Positions 27,959 through 36,841 of a DNA stretch of 64,000 nucleotides are shown here, piece after piece. The first letter of the stretch is position 1; the number at the start of each line of letters is the position of its first letter. The DNA is from Actinopolyspora biskrensis (lineage in GTDB: Bacteria; Actinomycetota; Actinomycetes; Mycobacteriales; Pseudonocardiaceae): the NCBI RefSeq assembly GCF_013408175.1, contig NZ_JACBYW010000005.1, positions 372,001 through 436,000 on the forward strand, in the 5' to 3' direction. The notes under the pieces are model-generated. The model was not told the DNA's origin, ran no database searches, and saw nothing but the letters and a program-made list of their open reading frames with translations. The position numbers were made by a program, and so were the translations under genes.

Positions 27959-28160
27959 CAGATTCTCCTTCGACTTCGCCGCGCAGATCCAATCACGGCG
28001 GAAGCCCCGTGCTGTGCCGTCCCGGAAAATCGACGTTTGGGTAGGATCACACCGTGGCGGGCCCGTACCGACCCGACCGGCGCGGTGGTTTCGACGTGGT
28101 GATGCGACGGACACCACCATCGGTGCGGTTCCTGCCCGTTCGGACGATCGGAGGCCTGCG

Positions 28161-28574
28161 GTGCGCGGCGTGCTCGTTCGCCCCCTGCTTCGACTGCCGC
28201 GCACGTTGTCGGCCGCCGCCGGTCTGGTGACCGCGGGCTCGCTGCTGGTGGTCTCACCGTTCGACTTCCCCTGCGTTTTCGCCGCGGCGGGCCTGGACGG
28301 GCCGATGTGCGGGGGCACCCGCATGCTCGAGGCGCTGTTGCGGGGGGACCTCCCCGGCGCGTTGGGCTTCAACGCGTTCGCCGCCCTCGTTCTCCTCCCG
28401 CTGGTCGCGGCGCTGCTGGTCGCCTGCGCGCGTTGTGAGCTGGGGCGCGGCCGGAGCTTCTGGCCCTCGGGGAGGCGCGGGTTCGCGTGCGCCCACCTGC
28501 TGGGGGGCGGCTTGGTGCTGTGGACGGTGCTGCGCAACCTGCCGGTGGAACCGTTCACGGTGCTGGCGACCTGA
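28161..28574 (+). CDS. DUF2752 membrane protein
   Basis: This 137-residue membrane protein has the DUF2752 core: a hydrophobic segment, a Pro-Cys pair, then GPMCGGTRMLEALLRGDLPGALGFN, with the conserved Cys-Gly-Gly-Thr-Arg. A second hydrophobic segment follows at about 75-92 and a third near 115-130. GTG 28161 has GGAGGC 6 bases upstream. It precedes recO by 28 bases and is divergent from the DUF4190 gene, with which it often pairs. The function is unknown. Confidence 0.8.
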   Translation: MRGVLVRPLLRLPRTLSAAAGLVTAGSLLVVSPFDFPCVFAAAGLDGPMCGGTRMLEALLRGDLPGALGFNAFAALVLLPLVAALLVACARCELGRGRSFWPSGRRGFACAHLLGGGLVLWTVLRNLPVEPFTVLAT

Positions 28575-28602
28575 CGGCACCTCTCGATGGGACGATGGGG
28601 CC

Positions 28603-29496
28603 GTGAGCCTGTATCGCGATGTCGGTGTCGTGCTGAGGGTGGGCAAACTGGGTGAGGCCGACCGGATCATCACTCTGCTGACCCGTCGCTACGGCAAGGT
28701 GCGGGCGGTGGCGAAGGGGGTCCGCCGCACGAGTTCCAGGTTCGGAGCCCGGCTCGAGCCGTTCGCGCACGTGGACGTGCAACTGCACACCGGAAGAACC
28801 CTCGACGTGATCACCCAGGTTCAGACCCTGGACGCCTTCGGTGCGGGCATCGTCGGTGACTACCGGCGCTACACGACCGCGTGCGCCGTGCTGGAGACGG
28901 TGGACCGGATCGCGGCCGAGGAGGGGGAGCCGGTGCTGCGCATGTACCTGCTCGTCGTCGGGGCCCTGAGAGCGCTGGCCGGTGGTCGCAGAGATGCCTC
29001 CCTGGTGCTGGACGCCTTCGTGCTGCGGGCGATGGCCTTCGCGGGATGGTCTCCCGCCCTCGGGGAGTGCGCCCGTTGCGGCCTCGCAGGCCCCCACGTC
29101 GCTTTCAGCGTCCACATCGGCGGGACGGTGTGCCCCGAGTGCCGCCCCGCGGGGGCCGCCAGGCCGGCCGCGGCCACGCTCGCCCTGCTGCGGGCGTTGC
29201 TCGACGGTGACTGGGACGTGGCCGAGACCTCCGAGGAGACGGTGCGCCGGGAAGGCAGTGGTCTGGTCGCGGCGCACCTGCAGTGGCACCTGGAACGCCA
29301 GCTGCGCTCGCTGCCGCTGGTGGAGCGCGATTCGGCCGAGCGGGGCGGGGACGAACGAGTGCCCGCGGCGGAGGCGCAGGCGGAGGAATCCTCCGTCCCT
29401 CCGGAGAAGCGGGTCCCCGAGCTGATCCGTGAACGGGCGAGCGGCGTGGGGGCGACCGCGGGACCGGGTCCGAGCGGCCCGCCGGAACGACCGTGA
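28603..29496 (+). CDS. recO: DNA repair protein RecO
   Basis: RecO loads RecA with RecR during RecF-pathway repair. The 297-residue protein has an N-terminal OB fold (VVLRVGKLGEADRIITLLTR) and a helical domain with a CxxC pair (CARC near 147, CPEC near 170) that binds zinc in some homologues. The last 55 residues are a Glu/Pro-rich extension not needed by the family. GTG 28603 start. Its stop overlaps the acetyltransferase start by four bases (GTGA). Confidence 0.92.
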   Translation: MSLYRDVGVVLRVGKLGEADRIITLLTRRYGKVRAVAKGVRRTSSRFGARLEPFAHVDVQLHTGRTLDVITQVQTLDAFGAGIVGDYRRYTTACAVLETVDRIAAEEGEPVLRMYLLVVGALRALAGGRRDASLVLDAFVLRAMAFAGWSPALGECARCGLAGPHVAFSVHIGGTVCPECRPAGAARPAAATLALLRALLDGDWDVAETSEETVRREGSGLVAAHLQWHLERQLRSLPLVERDSAERGGDERVPAAEAQAEESSVPPEKRVPELIRERASGVGATAGPGPSGPPERP

Positions 29497-30119
29497 TCGT
29501 CCGAGGGTGCCGTCCCGGGGACGAGGTGGACGTGCGGCGGATCTGCGTGGCCACCGGGGACGCCGGTGAGCACTCGCGCAACATCCTGCGGGAGCCGGAG
29601 CTGATGGCGCACGTGTTCGCCTCGCCGTATCTGGCCCTGCACCCGGAACTGTGCTTCGTCGCGGAGAGCTCCGGGCAAACGCTCGGCTACGTGGTCGCCG
29701 CGCTGGACTCCGTGGAGTTCTACCGTCGCTGGGAGCAGGAGTTCTCGCCCCGCTTCGCGCGCAGCCACCCAGCCCCTCCTGCCGGTGGCGGTCGGGGTGA
29801 ATCCGAGCGGGTGGAGGACGCGGACGGGCAGCTGCGCGTGCTGCTGCACCGTCCCCGGACGATGTTGCTGCCCGACACCGACGTCTACCCCTCGCACCTG
29901 CACATCAACGTGCTGTCCGGAGCCCGTCGCATGGGGGTGGGGAAAGCTCTGCTGCGGGTGCTCTTCGAGACCCTGGCCGCGGCGGGGTCGCCCGGGGTGC
30001 AGCTCGGGGTGCGCGCGACGAACGCCTCGGCGCACGCCTTCTACCGCGCCGTGGGGATGACCAGGTTGCCGTTGGACGAGGGGCCCGCGATCCGTTTCGG
30101 ACGCCCGCTGGGCCGGTGA
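29493..30119 (+). CDS. GNAT family acetyltransferase
   Basis: The 208-residue protein has a GNAT fold with acetyl-CoA motif A ([17 protein letters not shown], about 138-154) and motif B ([19 protein letters not shown]). The layout, with a long insert before the core, resembles the acetyltransferase-like domain of eukaryotic O-GlcNAcase. It overlaps recO by four bases and precedes uppS. The acceptor substrate is unknown. Confidence 0.8.
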   Translation: MIVRGCRPGDEVDVRRICVATGDAGEHSRNILREPELMAHVFASPYLALHPELCFVAESSGQTLGYVVAALDSVEFYRRWEQEFSPRFARSHPAPPAGGGRGESERVEDADGQLRVLLHRPRTMLLPDTDVYPSHLHINVLSGARRMGVGKALLRVLFETLAAAGSPGVQLGVRATNASAHAFYRAVGMTRLPLDEGPAIRFGRPLGR

Positions 30120-30189
30120 GTGGTGGGCGTCCGCGAGAATGGGAACCGGCCCGGAATCGAATCGGCTGTTGATCGCGAAGGGGAGCTCA

Positions 30190-31035
30190 ATGCTGCGACG
30201 CCGTGGGCGGGGTAGGGACGCTTCGGACGTACGAGCGCCGGACCCCCATCCTTCCGGTGCGGAACCACCCGCGTTGCCTCCGGAACTGGTGCCCAACCAC
30301 GTCGCCGTCGTCATGGACGGAAACGGCAGGTGGGCCAACGAACGTGGTCTCCCCCGCATCGAGGGGCACAAGCAGGGGGAGGCCGTTGTACTCGAACTGG
30401 CCCGCGGCGCCATCGAACTGGGTGTGCAGTGGCTCTCGCTGTACGCGTTCTCCACGGAGAACTGGAAGCGCAGCCCCGAGGAGGTCAAGTTCCTCATGGG
30501 GTTCAACCGCGACGTGATCCGTCGCCGGGTGGACGAGCTCGACGAACTGGGCGTGCGGGTTCGGTGGGCCGGACGCAGGCCCAAGTTGTGGCGCAGCGTG
30601 GTCGACGAGCTGCGGTCGGCCGAGGAGCGAACCGCGAACAACAAGGTCATGAACCTGACGATGTGCGTCAACTACGGAGGGCGTGCCGAGGTGGGCGACT
30701 CCGCGCGTGAGATCGCCAGGCTGGCCGCTGCGGGGAAGATAAACCCGGAGAAGGTGGACCAGCGCACGGTCGCCCGGCACCTGTACCAACCCCAGATGCC
30801 CGATGTGGACCTGTTCATCCGCCCGTCCGGGGAGCGGCGCACCTCCAACTTCATGCTCTGGCAGTCCGCCTACGCGGAGATGGTCTTCCAGGACACGTTG
30901 TTCCCCGACGTGGACCGCAGACACCTGTGGGACGCCTGCGCGTCCTACGCGCGCCGCGACCGCCGGTTCGGGGGCGCCGTCGACAGGGCGGAACGGGATT
31001 CGGACGCGGACGATTCCGGGCAGGGGGGCGAGTGA
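30190..31035 (+). CDS. uppS: Polyprenyl (decaprenyl) diphosphate synthase, cis-prenyltransferase
   Basis: This enzyme makes the polyprenyl diphosphate lipid carrier for peptidoglycan and other cell-wall glycans. The 281-residue protein has the catalytic DGNGRWA at 43-49, [11 protein letters not shown] and the C-terminal [15 protein letters not shown] pyrophosphate-binding motif. ATG 30190 has GAAGGGGAG upstream. Its stop shares a base with the next start (TGATG). Product chain length cannot be read from sequence alone. Confidence 0.93.
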   Translation: MLRRRGRGRDASDVRAPDPHPSGAEPPALPPELVPNHVAVVMDGNGRWANERGLPRIEGHKQGEAVVLELARGAIELGVQWLSLYAFSTENWKRSPEEVKFLMGFNRDVIRRRVDELDELGVRVRWAGRRPKLWRSVVDELRSAEERTANNKVMNLTMCVNYGGRAEVGDSAREIARLAAAGKINPEKVDQRTVARHLYQPQMPDVDLFIRPSGERRTSNFMLWQSAYAEMVFQDTLFPDVDRRHLWDACASYARRDRRFGGAVDRAERDSDADDSGQGGE

Positions 31036-31496
31036 TGACCGGGGAAGCGGCGAGCACGGCCGACCTGCTGACGGCGGCGAAACGTGCGCTGGAGACCTAC
31101 TACGAGGTGCGGGTCGATGACGACGGCGCGCTGACCTTCCTGCACTCCGAGGTGCCCTGCGCCGTGCAGGCGATGCGGCTGGCGGACGGGTTGACGGTGC
31201 TGAGCCTGACCTGCGTCGTGGCGTGGGACCTCCCGGTGGACGGGAGCATCTCCCGGTGGGCGGCCGAACGTGCCGGTGAGGGGATGTTCGGAACTCTCGG
31301 GGTGGTGCGCACCGCCAGGGGGATGGATCTGACGCTGCGCTACGCCTTCCCGGCCGACGGGCTCACGGGGACTCCGCTGACCACCCTGTTGATGTTGATC
31401 GTTTCCACCGCTTCGCAGCTGCGCGGCGAGTTCGGCCAGGAAGTCGATCGGGGATCCGGGGACCGGACCGCGGGAGGCTCCGCCGAGGAGTCCTGA
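31035..31496 (+). CDS. YbjN/T3SS-chaperone-fold conserved protein
   Basis: This 153-residue protein overlaps uppS by one base and matches the position of Rv2360c in Mycobacterium. It looks like the YbjN-type fold (LETYYEVRVDDDGALTFLH, AVQAMRLADGLTVLSL), which is related to type III secretion chaperones. The C-terminal tail is acidic and Gly-rich. The function is unknown. The coupling suggests a link with lipid-carrier synthesis, but no motif supports it directly. Confidence 0.7.
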   Translation: MTGEAASTADLLTAAKRALETYYEVRVDDDGALTFLHSEVPCAVQAMRLADGLTVLSLTCVVAWDLPVDGSISRWAAERAGEGMFGTLGVVRTARGMDLTLRYAFPADGLTGTPLTTLLMLIVSTASQLRGEFGQEVDRGSGDRTAGGSAEES

Positions 31497-31676
31497 TGAT
31501 CCGGGCGACCCGTCCGCCGGAGCCGCGCGGCGCCGGCGGACGGGTCGCCCGGATGGGCCCCACCCGGGAGGTCCGGGCACCCGCGGCCTCGAGTGCCCGC
31601 ACTCCTCGATCGGCCGGCGGTTCTCGGTGAACCCGAGGCGCGCGCCGAACCGGGGGGACCGCTTCCGGACGACGCT

Positions 31677-32096
31677 TCAGCCGCCGCGACAGTCCGCGCA
31701 CGTCCCGATGATCTCCACGGTGTGGTGCACCTCGGAGAAGCCGTGCTCGTTCGCGATGCGTTCGGTCCAGTCCTCCACCGGGGGGTCGGCCACCTCGACG
31801 GTCCTGCCGCAGTGCCTGCAGACCAGATGATGGTGATGGTGGTCGGAGCACTTGCGGTAGACCGACTCCCCGGAGTCGCTGCGGAGGACGTCGACCTCCC
31901 CGGCCTCGGCGAGCGACTGCAGGGTCCGGTAAACGGTGGTCAGGCCGATGCCCTCGCCCCGGTGCCGCAGCTGCTCGTACAGCTCCTGCGCGGAGCGGAA
32001 GTCGTCGATCTCGTTGAGCAGCCGCGATACCGCCGCTCGCTGTTTGGTGGCCCGCAGGCCCGGAATCGCGGCCGCGGGACGCTCGCTGGAGGTCAC
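31677..32096 (-). CDS. zur: Zinc uptake regulator Zur (Fur family)
   Basis: Zur represses zinc uptake genes when zinc is bound. The 139-residue protein has the Fur winged helix (about 15-85, TTVYRTLQSLAEAGEV), the HHHHHLVCRHCG metal region (H86-H90, C93, C96) and the CADC structural zinc pair (C133, C136). GTG 32096 overlaps the smtB stop by four bases. The smtB-zur order next to glyS is the same as Rv2358-Rv2359 in Mycobacterium, supporting Zur rather than Fur. Confidence 0.9.
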   Translation of the reverse strand: MTSSERPAAAIPGLRATKQRAAVSRLLNEIDDFRSAQELYEQLRHRGEGIGLTTVYRTLQSLAEAGEVDVLRSDSGESVYRKCSDHHHHHLVCRHCGRTVEVADPPVEDWTERIANEHGFSEVHHTVEIIGTCADCRGG

Positions 32097-32530
32097 GCTG
32101 TCTCCGTCTCCTGTCGGTTTCTTCGGGGGGTGTGTGCCGTGCCGTCGACAGCCCCGGGATCGCGCGAGTCCTCTTCCGCGTGCGCCACGGCGTCCACGAC
32201 GATGTGCGCCAGGTGGTCGTCCACCAGCCGGTAGACCACCTCGCGCCCGTTCCGGCTGCCGTAGACGACCCCCGCCGCCTTCAGCACCCGAAGGTGCTGG
32301 CTGATCAACGGCTGCGTCACGCCGAGGACGTCCACCAGGTCGTGGACGCAACGTTCCGCGACACGCAGCTGCAGCACGATCGCGATCCGCACCGGGGCGG
32401 CCAGGGCCCTCAGCAGGTCTCCGGCTTCGGAGAGGGTGGCCGGATCGGCGGGGGGTGCCGGTGCGGGGGAGGTTCGTTCGCTGGAGTGCCCGTCGTCGCT
32501 GTTCATGAGGGGATCCGGGGGCGTGGCCAT
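32093..32530 (-). CDS. smtB: ArsR/SmtB zinc-sensing repressor
   Basis: From ATG 32530 the protein has 145 residues and an ArsR-type winged helix (VTQPLISQHLRVLKAAGVV). The alpha-5 zinc site of SmtB/CzrA is complete: D104, H106, H117 and E120. Zinc binding would lift repression of its own operon with zur, giving paired zinc sensing. The cysteine ligands of the alpha-3N site are absent. A later start at ATG 32506 is possible. An inverted repeat lies just upstream. Confidence 0.9.
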   Translation of the reverse strand: MATPPDPLMNSDDGHSSERTSPAPAPPADPATLSEAGDLLRALAAPVRIAIVLQLRVAERCVHDLVDVLGVTQPLISQHLRVLKAAGVVYGSRNGREVVYRLVDDHLAHIVVDAVAHAEEDSRDPGAVDGTAHTPRRNRQETETA

Positions 32531-32870
32531 GCGGTGATCATCCACTTGGTCCCGACGGCGCACAAAATCCGCCGTCGGACGAGACCGGACATCCTTTCGG
32601 CGCTTCGTCGCGGTTTCGGTGTCGACGGTCACCATTCTACGGGCGGGGGAACCGGGCCGGATCGCACGTGGAATCGTCCCTCCGGAACGGCCGCACCACG
32701 GGTGACGACCCGGTGTCCGGTACGAACCGGGTGGGGCGCGCTGAGTCGTGGGCCAGCTGGGTACGCTGGGAAACTCACCTGCGAGAATCCGTATCAGCTC
32801 GGTCGGAACGCCGTCCTCGGTTTCCCGGGAAGCGCCGACCTGAGCCCGAGTAACCAGCGACAAGCGTGGA
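32531..32870. other. Intergenic region between smtB and glyS
   Basis: This 340-base divergent region should carry promoters of both smtB-zur and glyS. Apart from the inverted repeat at 32552-32578 I see no RNA element; no T-box-like structure for glyS could be recognised. Confidence 0.5.
32552..32578. promoter_or_regulatory. 9-bp inverted repeat upstream of smtB-zur
   Basis: CCGACGGCG and CGCCGTCGG form a perfect 9-base inverted repeat around CACAAAATC, 22 bases before the smtB start. It could be a regulator site or an mRNA hairpin. It does not match the AT-rich 12-2-12 SmtB operator known from cyanobacteria. Confidence 0.4.
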
Positions 32871-34262
32871 GTGAAGGTGCCCACCGACCAGATCGAAACG
32901 ATCGTGAACCTGTGCAAGCGCCGTGGCTTCGTCTACCCGAGCGGCGAGATTTACGGCGGTACCCGGTCGGCATGGGACTACGGGCCGCTCGGGGTGGAGC
33001 TCAAGGACAACATCAAGCGTCAGTGGTGGCGCAATATTGTCCAGGGGCGTGACGACGTCGTCGGCCTGGACTCCTCGGTGATCCTGCCGAGGCAGGTCTG
33101 GGAGGCCTCCGGCCACGTCCAGGAGTTCGTCGACCCGTTGGTCGAGTGCACGGCCTGCCACCACAGGCACCGCTCCGACCAGCTCGCCGAGGACTACGCG
33201 GCACGCACCGGAAAGGACGTCGACGAGAACGACCTCTCCGACGTCCCCTGCCCGAACTGCGGCAACCGTGGTCAGTTCACCGAGCCGAGGATGTTCAACG
33301 GGCTGCTCAAGACCTTCCTCGGACCGGTGGACTCGGAGGAGGGGCTGCACTACCTGCGTCCGGAGACGGCCCAGGGGATCTTCGTCAACTTCCTGAACGT
33401 GATGACCACCGCGCGGAAGAAGCCCCCGTTCGGTATCGGCCAGGTGGGCAAGTCCTTCCGCAACGAGGTGACGCCGGGCAACTTCATCTTCCGCACCCGC
33501 GAGTTCGAGCAGATGGAGATGGAGTTCTTCGTGGAGCCGGGCGAGGACGAGTCCTGGCACGAGTACTGGATCTCCAAGCGGAGCGAGTGGTACACCGACC
33601 TCGGGATCAATCCGGACAACCTGCGGCACTACGAGCACCCGAGGGAGAAGCTCTCGCACTACTCGAAGCGGACCGTGGACATCGAGTACCGATTCGGCTT
33701 CAGCGGCAGTGAGTGGGGCGAACTGGAGGGGGTCGCCAACAGGACCGACTTCGACCTCACCACGCACTCCAACCACTCCGGCGTGGACCTCTCGTACTTC
33801 GACCAGACGAGCAACTCCCGCTATCGTCCGTACGTGATCGAGCCCGCAGCCGGGCTGGGGCGTCCGCTGATGGCGTTTCTGATCGACGCCTACCGGGAGG
33901 ACGAGGCGCCGAACGCCAAGGGCGGAGTGGACAAGCGCGTCGTGCTCAAGTTGGACCGCAGGCTGGCCCCGGTAAAGGTCGCGGTGCTTCCGCTGTCCCG
34001 CAACTCCGATCTGTCGCCGAAGGCGCGCGACGTGGCCGCCACGTTGCGGCGCAACTGGAACATCGACTTCGACGACGCGGGAGCGATCGGACGTCGGTAC
34101 CGCAGGCACGACGAGATCGGCACCCCGTTCTGCGTGACCGTGGACTTCGACTCGCTGTCCGATCACGCCGTGACCGTCCGCGAGCGGGACACGATGGAGC
34201 AGGAGCGCGTGTCCATCGACAAGCTGGAGAGCTACCTGGCGGCCCGGCTGGTCGGCTGCTGA
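32871..34262 (+). CDS. glyS: Glycyl-tRNA synthetase, alpha2 type
   Basis: This class II synthetase charges tRNA-Gly. The 463-residue protein is the single-chain dimeric form. It has the N-terminal [18 protein letters not shown] motif, a zinc-ribbon-like insert (CTAC near 95 and CPNC near 128), [19 protein letters not shown] and [21 protein letters not shown] (motif 2). GTG 32871 is used, with GTGGAG just before it. Confidence 0.95.
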   Translation: MKVPTDQIETIVNLCKRRGFVYPSGEIYGGTRSAWDYGPLGVELKDNIKRQWWRNIVQGRDDVVGLDSSVILPRQVWEASGHVQEFVDPLVECTACHHRHRSDQLAEDYAARTGKDVDENDLSDVPCPNCGNRGQFTEPRMFNGLLKTFLGPVDSEEGLHYLRPETAQGIFVNFLNVMTTARKKPPFGIGQVGKSFRNEVTPGNFIFRTREFEQMEMEFFVEPGEDESWHEYWISKRSEWYTDLGINPDNLRHYEHPREKLSHYSKRTVDIEYRFGFSGSEWGELEGVANRTDFDLTTHSNHSGVDLSYFDQTSNSRYRPYVIEPAAGLGRPLMAFLIDAYREDEAPNAKGGVDKRVVLKLDRRLAPVKVAVLPLSRNSDLSPKARDVAATLRRNWNIDFDDAGAIGRRYRRHDEIGTPFCVTVDFDSLSDHAVTVRERDTMEQERVSIDKLESYLAARLVGC

Positions 34263-34307
34263 ACGGGTGCCCGCCGGGCGGCTCGGTGGATCTGCAACGA
34301 TGCGGGT

Positions 34308-34964
34308 GTGACCGATCACCCCGATTCCACGCGGATTTCGGGCCGCCGGTGGGTGGCCTCCTGGGTATGTAGGGCCTTTTTCGGTGCGCTGCTGGTCGCC
34401 CTGCTGGTGTTCGGCGGGACGGCGCTCCGGGTCTGGCAGGTCGCCCAGGTCGACCAGCGGGGCGAGGCCGACATGATCGTGGTGCTGGGGGCAGCGCAGT
34501 ACAACGGGGATCCCTCCCCCGTGCTGCGCGCGCGGCTCGAGCACGCGCTGGACCTCTACCAGCAGGGGCGCGCGGACCACGTCGTCACCGTGGGCGGTGG
34601 CCAGGCCGGGGACAACTACACGGAGGCCGCGGCCAGCCGTATGTGGCTGGTCGAGCAGGGAGTCCCGGCCGAGGCAATGACGGAGCTCGAGGTGGGCAAC
34701 GACACGCTGCGCAGCATCCGTGCGGTCTCCGGGGTGGCGGAACGGCGTTCGTGGGACTCGGCCATCATCGTCAGCGACCCGTGGCACTCCTGGCGCTCGC
34801 GTTCCATGGCCGAGGCACAGGGGATCCGGACGATGGTTTCGCCCACACGCAGCGGACCCACCGGTGAGGTGCGCACCCACTACATCCTGCGTGAGGCGGC
34901 CGCGGTGCTTTACTACCGCCTGACCCACGCCTCGGCCGAGATCGCCGGCCACGGTCTGGGGTGA
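34308..34964 (+). CDS. YdcF family (DUF218) membrane-anchored protein
   Basis: The 218-residue protein has one N-terminal transmembrane helix (about 20-42) and an external DUF218 domain: MIVVLGAAQYNGDPSPVL, then VTVGGGQAGDNYTEAAA and SDPWHSWRSRSMAEAQG. The family is related to SanA/YdcF, linked with envelope integrity and nucleotide binding. GTG 34308 is the start. It lies between glyS and dgt. Function unproven. Confidence 0.85.
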   Translation: MTDHPDSTRISGRRWVASWVCRAFFGALLVALLVFGGTALRVWQVAQVDQRGEADMIVVLGAAQYNGDPSPVLRARLEHALDLYQQGRADHVVTVGGGQAGDNYTEAAASRMWLVEQGVPAEAMTELEVGNDTLRSIRAVSGVAERRSWDSAIIVSDPWHSWRSRSMAEAQGIRTMVSPTRSGPTGEVRTHYILREAAAVLYYRLTHASAEIAGHGLG

Positions 34965-35054
34965 CGCCTCCCGGCACCGGAACAGCTCGCTCCGCGCTGG
35001 CCGAGCGCTCCAGCCGGGGCGAACCACGGTGGAAGAACCCCTAAGCTGGGGGCG

Positions 35055-36347
35055 ATGTCCCTGGGTGACACTCCCGGCTACACCGAGCACGACCGGCAGC
35101 GACCGATCGACGAGCCTCCGAAGGCGGCCGAGCCGACCGGTGGGGCCGCGTCCTCCCGGTCGCCTTTCGCGCGCGACCGGGCCAGAGTGCTGCACTCGGC
35201 GGCACTGCGTCGTCTCGCGGGGAAAACGCAGGTTCTCGGCCCGGAGGAGGGGGACGTCCCCCGGACGAGGCTGACTCATTCCCTGGAGGTCGCCCAGATC
35301 GGACGCGGCATCGCGGTCGAGCTCGGCGCCGACCCCGATGTGGTCGACACGGCCGGACTCGCGCACGACATCGGTCATCCTCCGTTCGGGCACAACGGGG
35401 AGCAGGCTCTCGCCGCGCTGGCGACCGACTGCGGTGGTTTCGAGGGCAACGCCCAGACGCTGCGGATACTCACCCGGCTCGAGCCCAAGTCGGTCGGCCC
35501 CGACGGCGTGGGACGCGGTCTGAATCTGACCAGGGCCTGCCTGGACGCGGCGACGAAGTATCCGTGGTCGCTGCCGCGGGAGGGGGACGGGAAGTTCGGT
35601 GTCTACGAGTCGGATCTGAGCGTTTTCCGGTGGCTGCGCAGCGGGGCTCCGGGCGAGCGGCGGTGTCTGGAGGCGCAGGTCATGGACTGGGCCGATGACG
35701 TCGCCTACTCGGTGCACGATCTGGAGGACGGGGTGCACGGAGGGCGGATATCACCGCGGGCCCTGCTGGACCCCGAGGAGCGCGGTGAGATCGTGCGGAT
35801 CGCGTCCAAGCGTTTCCGGCAGCGGCCACCGCTGGACACGGGGTTGTTGGAGTCCTCGGTCGTCGAACTGCTCACCATGCCCGCCCTGAGGGACGTCCTC
35901 GGCTACGACGGTTCGGCACGTGCTCAGGTCGCGCTCAAGCGGCTGACCAGTGAACTCGTGGGGCGGTTCGCCAGCGCCGCCGTGCGGGAAACGCGACTTG
36001 CCTTCGGCGGGGGGCCTTTGACCAGGTACGGAGCGGACCTGGTTGTTCCCGACGAGGTGACGGCCGAGGTGGCCGTGCTCAAGGCGATGGCCCTGCGCTA
36101 CGTGATGAGCGATTCGGAGCGGCTGCGTCTTCAGCAGCGACAGCGTCGGATGCTGACCGGTTTGGTGCGTGCTCTGGCGGACGCGGCCCCCGAGTCGCTG
36201 GACCCGACGGCGCGGGCCGCGTGGGCGTCCGCCGCGGACGACGCCGCGCGGTTGCGTGCCGTGCTGGACCAGGTCGCCTCGTTCACGGACGCGCAGGCCG
36301 TGTCTTGGCATGAGCATTGGGTAACCAAAGACGACGATTTCTTGTGA
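35055..36347 (+). CDS. dgt: Deoxyguanosinetriphosphate triphosphohydrolase-like protein
   Basis: This HD-domain enzyme hydrolyses dGTP (and often other dNTPs) to deoxynucleoside and tripolyphosphate. The 430-residue protein has the metal ligands in RLTHSLEVAQIG and AGLAHDIGHPPFGHNGE, plus MDWADDVAYSVHDLEDG (the distal Asp). ATG 35055 begins after about 90 noncoding bases. Position upstream of dnaG matches Mycobacterium. Confidence 0.92.
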   Translation: MSLGDTPGYTEHDRQRPIDEPPKAAEPTGGAASSRSPFARDRARVLHSAALRRLAGKTQVLGPEEGDVPRTRLTHSLEVAQIGRGIAVELGADPDVVDTAGLAHDIGHPPFGHNGEQALAALATDCGGFEGNAQTLRILTRLEPKSVGPDGVGRGLNLTRACLDAATKYPWSLPREGDGKFGVYESDLSVFRWLRSGAPGERRCLEAQVMDWADDVAYSVHDLEDGVHGGRISPRALLDPEERGEIVRIASKRFRQRPPLDTGLLESSVVELLTMPALRDVLGYDGSARAQVALKRLTSELVGRFASAAVRETRLAFGGGPLTRYGADLVVPDEVTAEVAVLKAMALRYVMSDSERLRLQQRQRRMLTGLVRALADAAPESLDPTARAAWASAADDAARLRAVLDQVASFTDAQAVSWHEHWVTKDDDFL

Positions 36348-36476
36348 CCTATGTCAGACGGGGCAGCGTTTTTCGGTTTTTGTGCGGCAGTCTGACACGT
36401 AGCGTGATTTTCGCTGGTCATGATTCACCTTTTCGTGTTAGCAGAGCGGCTTCCCGAAGGCCGCGAGGAGACCCCG

Positions 36477-36683
36477 ATGTTCGACGAAGCCAATCGGCAC
36501 CACATTCAGAAGGTCGTCGTCGACGGAGAGCCCTACATCAACTCCGACGACCTCGCCGACTGGGTGAAGGATCTGCGGTGGCAGGACCCGGCCGCCGAGC
36601 GCGCGGCGGGCTACATCGCCCAGGAACTGCGCCTGATGGGGCTGGCCGACATCGACGAGGAATCGCTGTCCGAGAACTCGTGA
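36477..36683 (+). CDS. Small acidic conserved protein
   Basis: This 68-residue acidic protein contains VVVDGEPYINSDDLADWVKDL, which resembles a short helix-turn-helix-like or Gam-like strand and helix, but no family is certain. ATG 36477 has GCGAGGAG 6 bases upstream and is preferred over ATG 36420. The AT-rich stretch just upstream (36350-36440) suits a promoter. The function is unknown. Confidence 0.6.
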   Translation: MFDEANRHHIQKVVVDGEPYINSDDLADWVKDLRWQDPAAERAAGYIAQELRLMGLADIDEESLSENS

Positions 36684-36841
36684 CCGAATCCCGCCCGGCT
36701 CGGGCCCCCGGTCCGCCCGGGAACCGGTAGGGCACCGCGGACACCGGCTCGTCGATCATCGCCTCGGGAGCGCGAACCTGGCACACTCGCGCGGGACCGG
36801 AGTGAAGCGGTTCCCGTGGTGGATCGGAGCGTTGCGACATC

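Noticed and set aside
32579-32870. T-box riboswitch for glyS
   Set aside because: No specifier loop or T-box consensus sequence could be recognised; actinobacterial T-boxes mostly control ileS.
32775-35738. 987-codon minus-strand frame across glyS, the YdcF gene and part of dgt
   Set aside because: It spans three well-supported plus-strand genes and has no recognisable motif.
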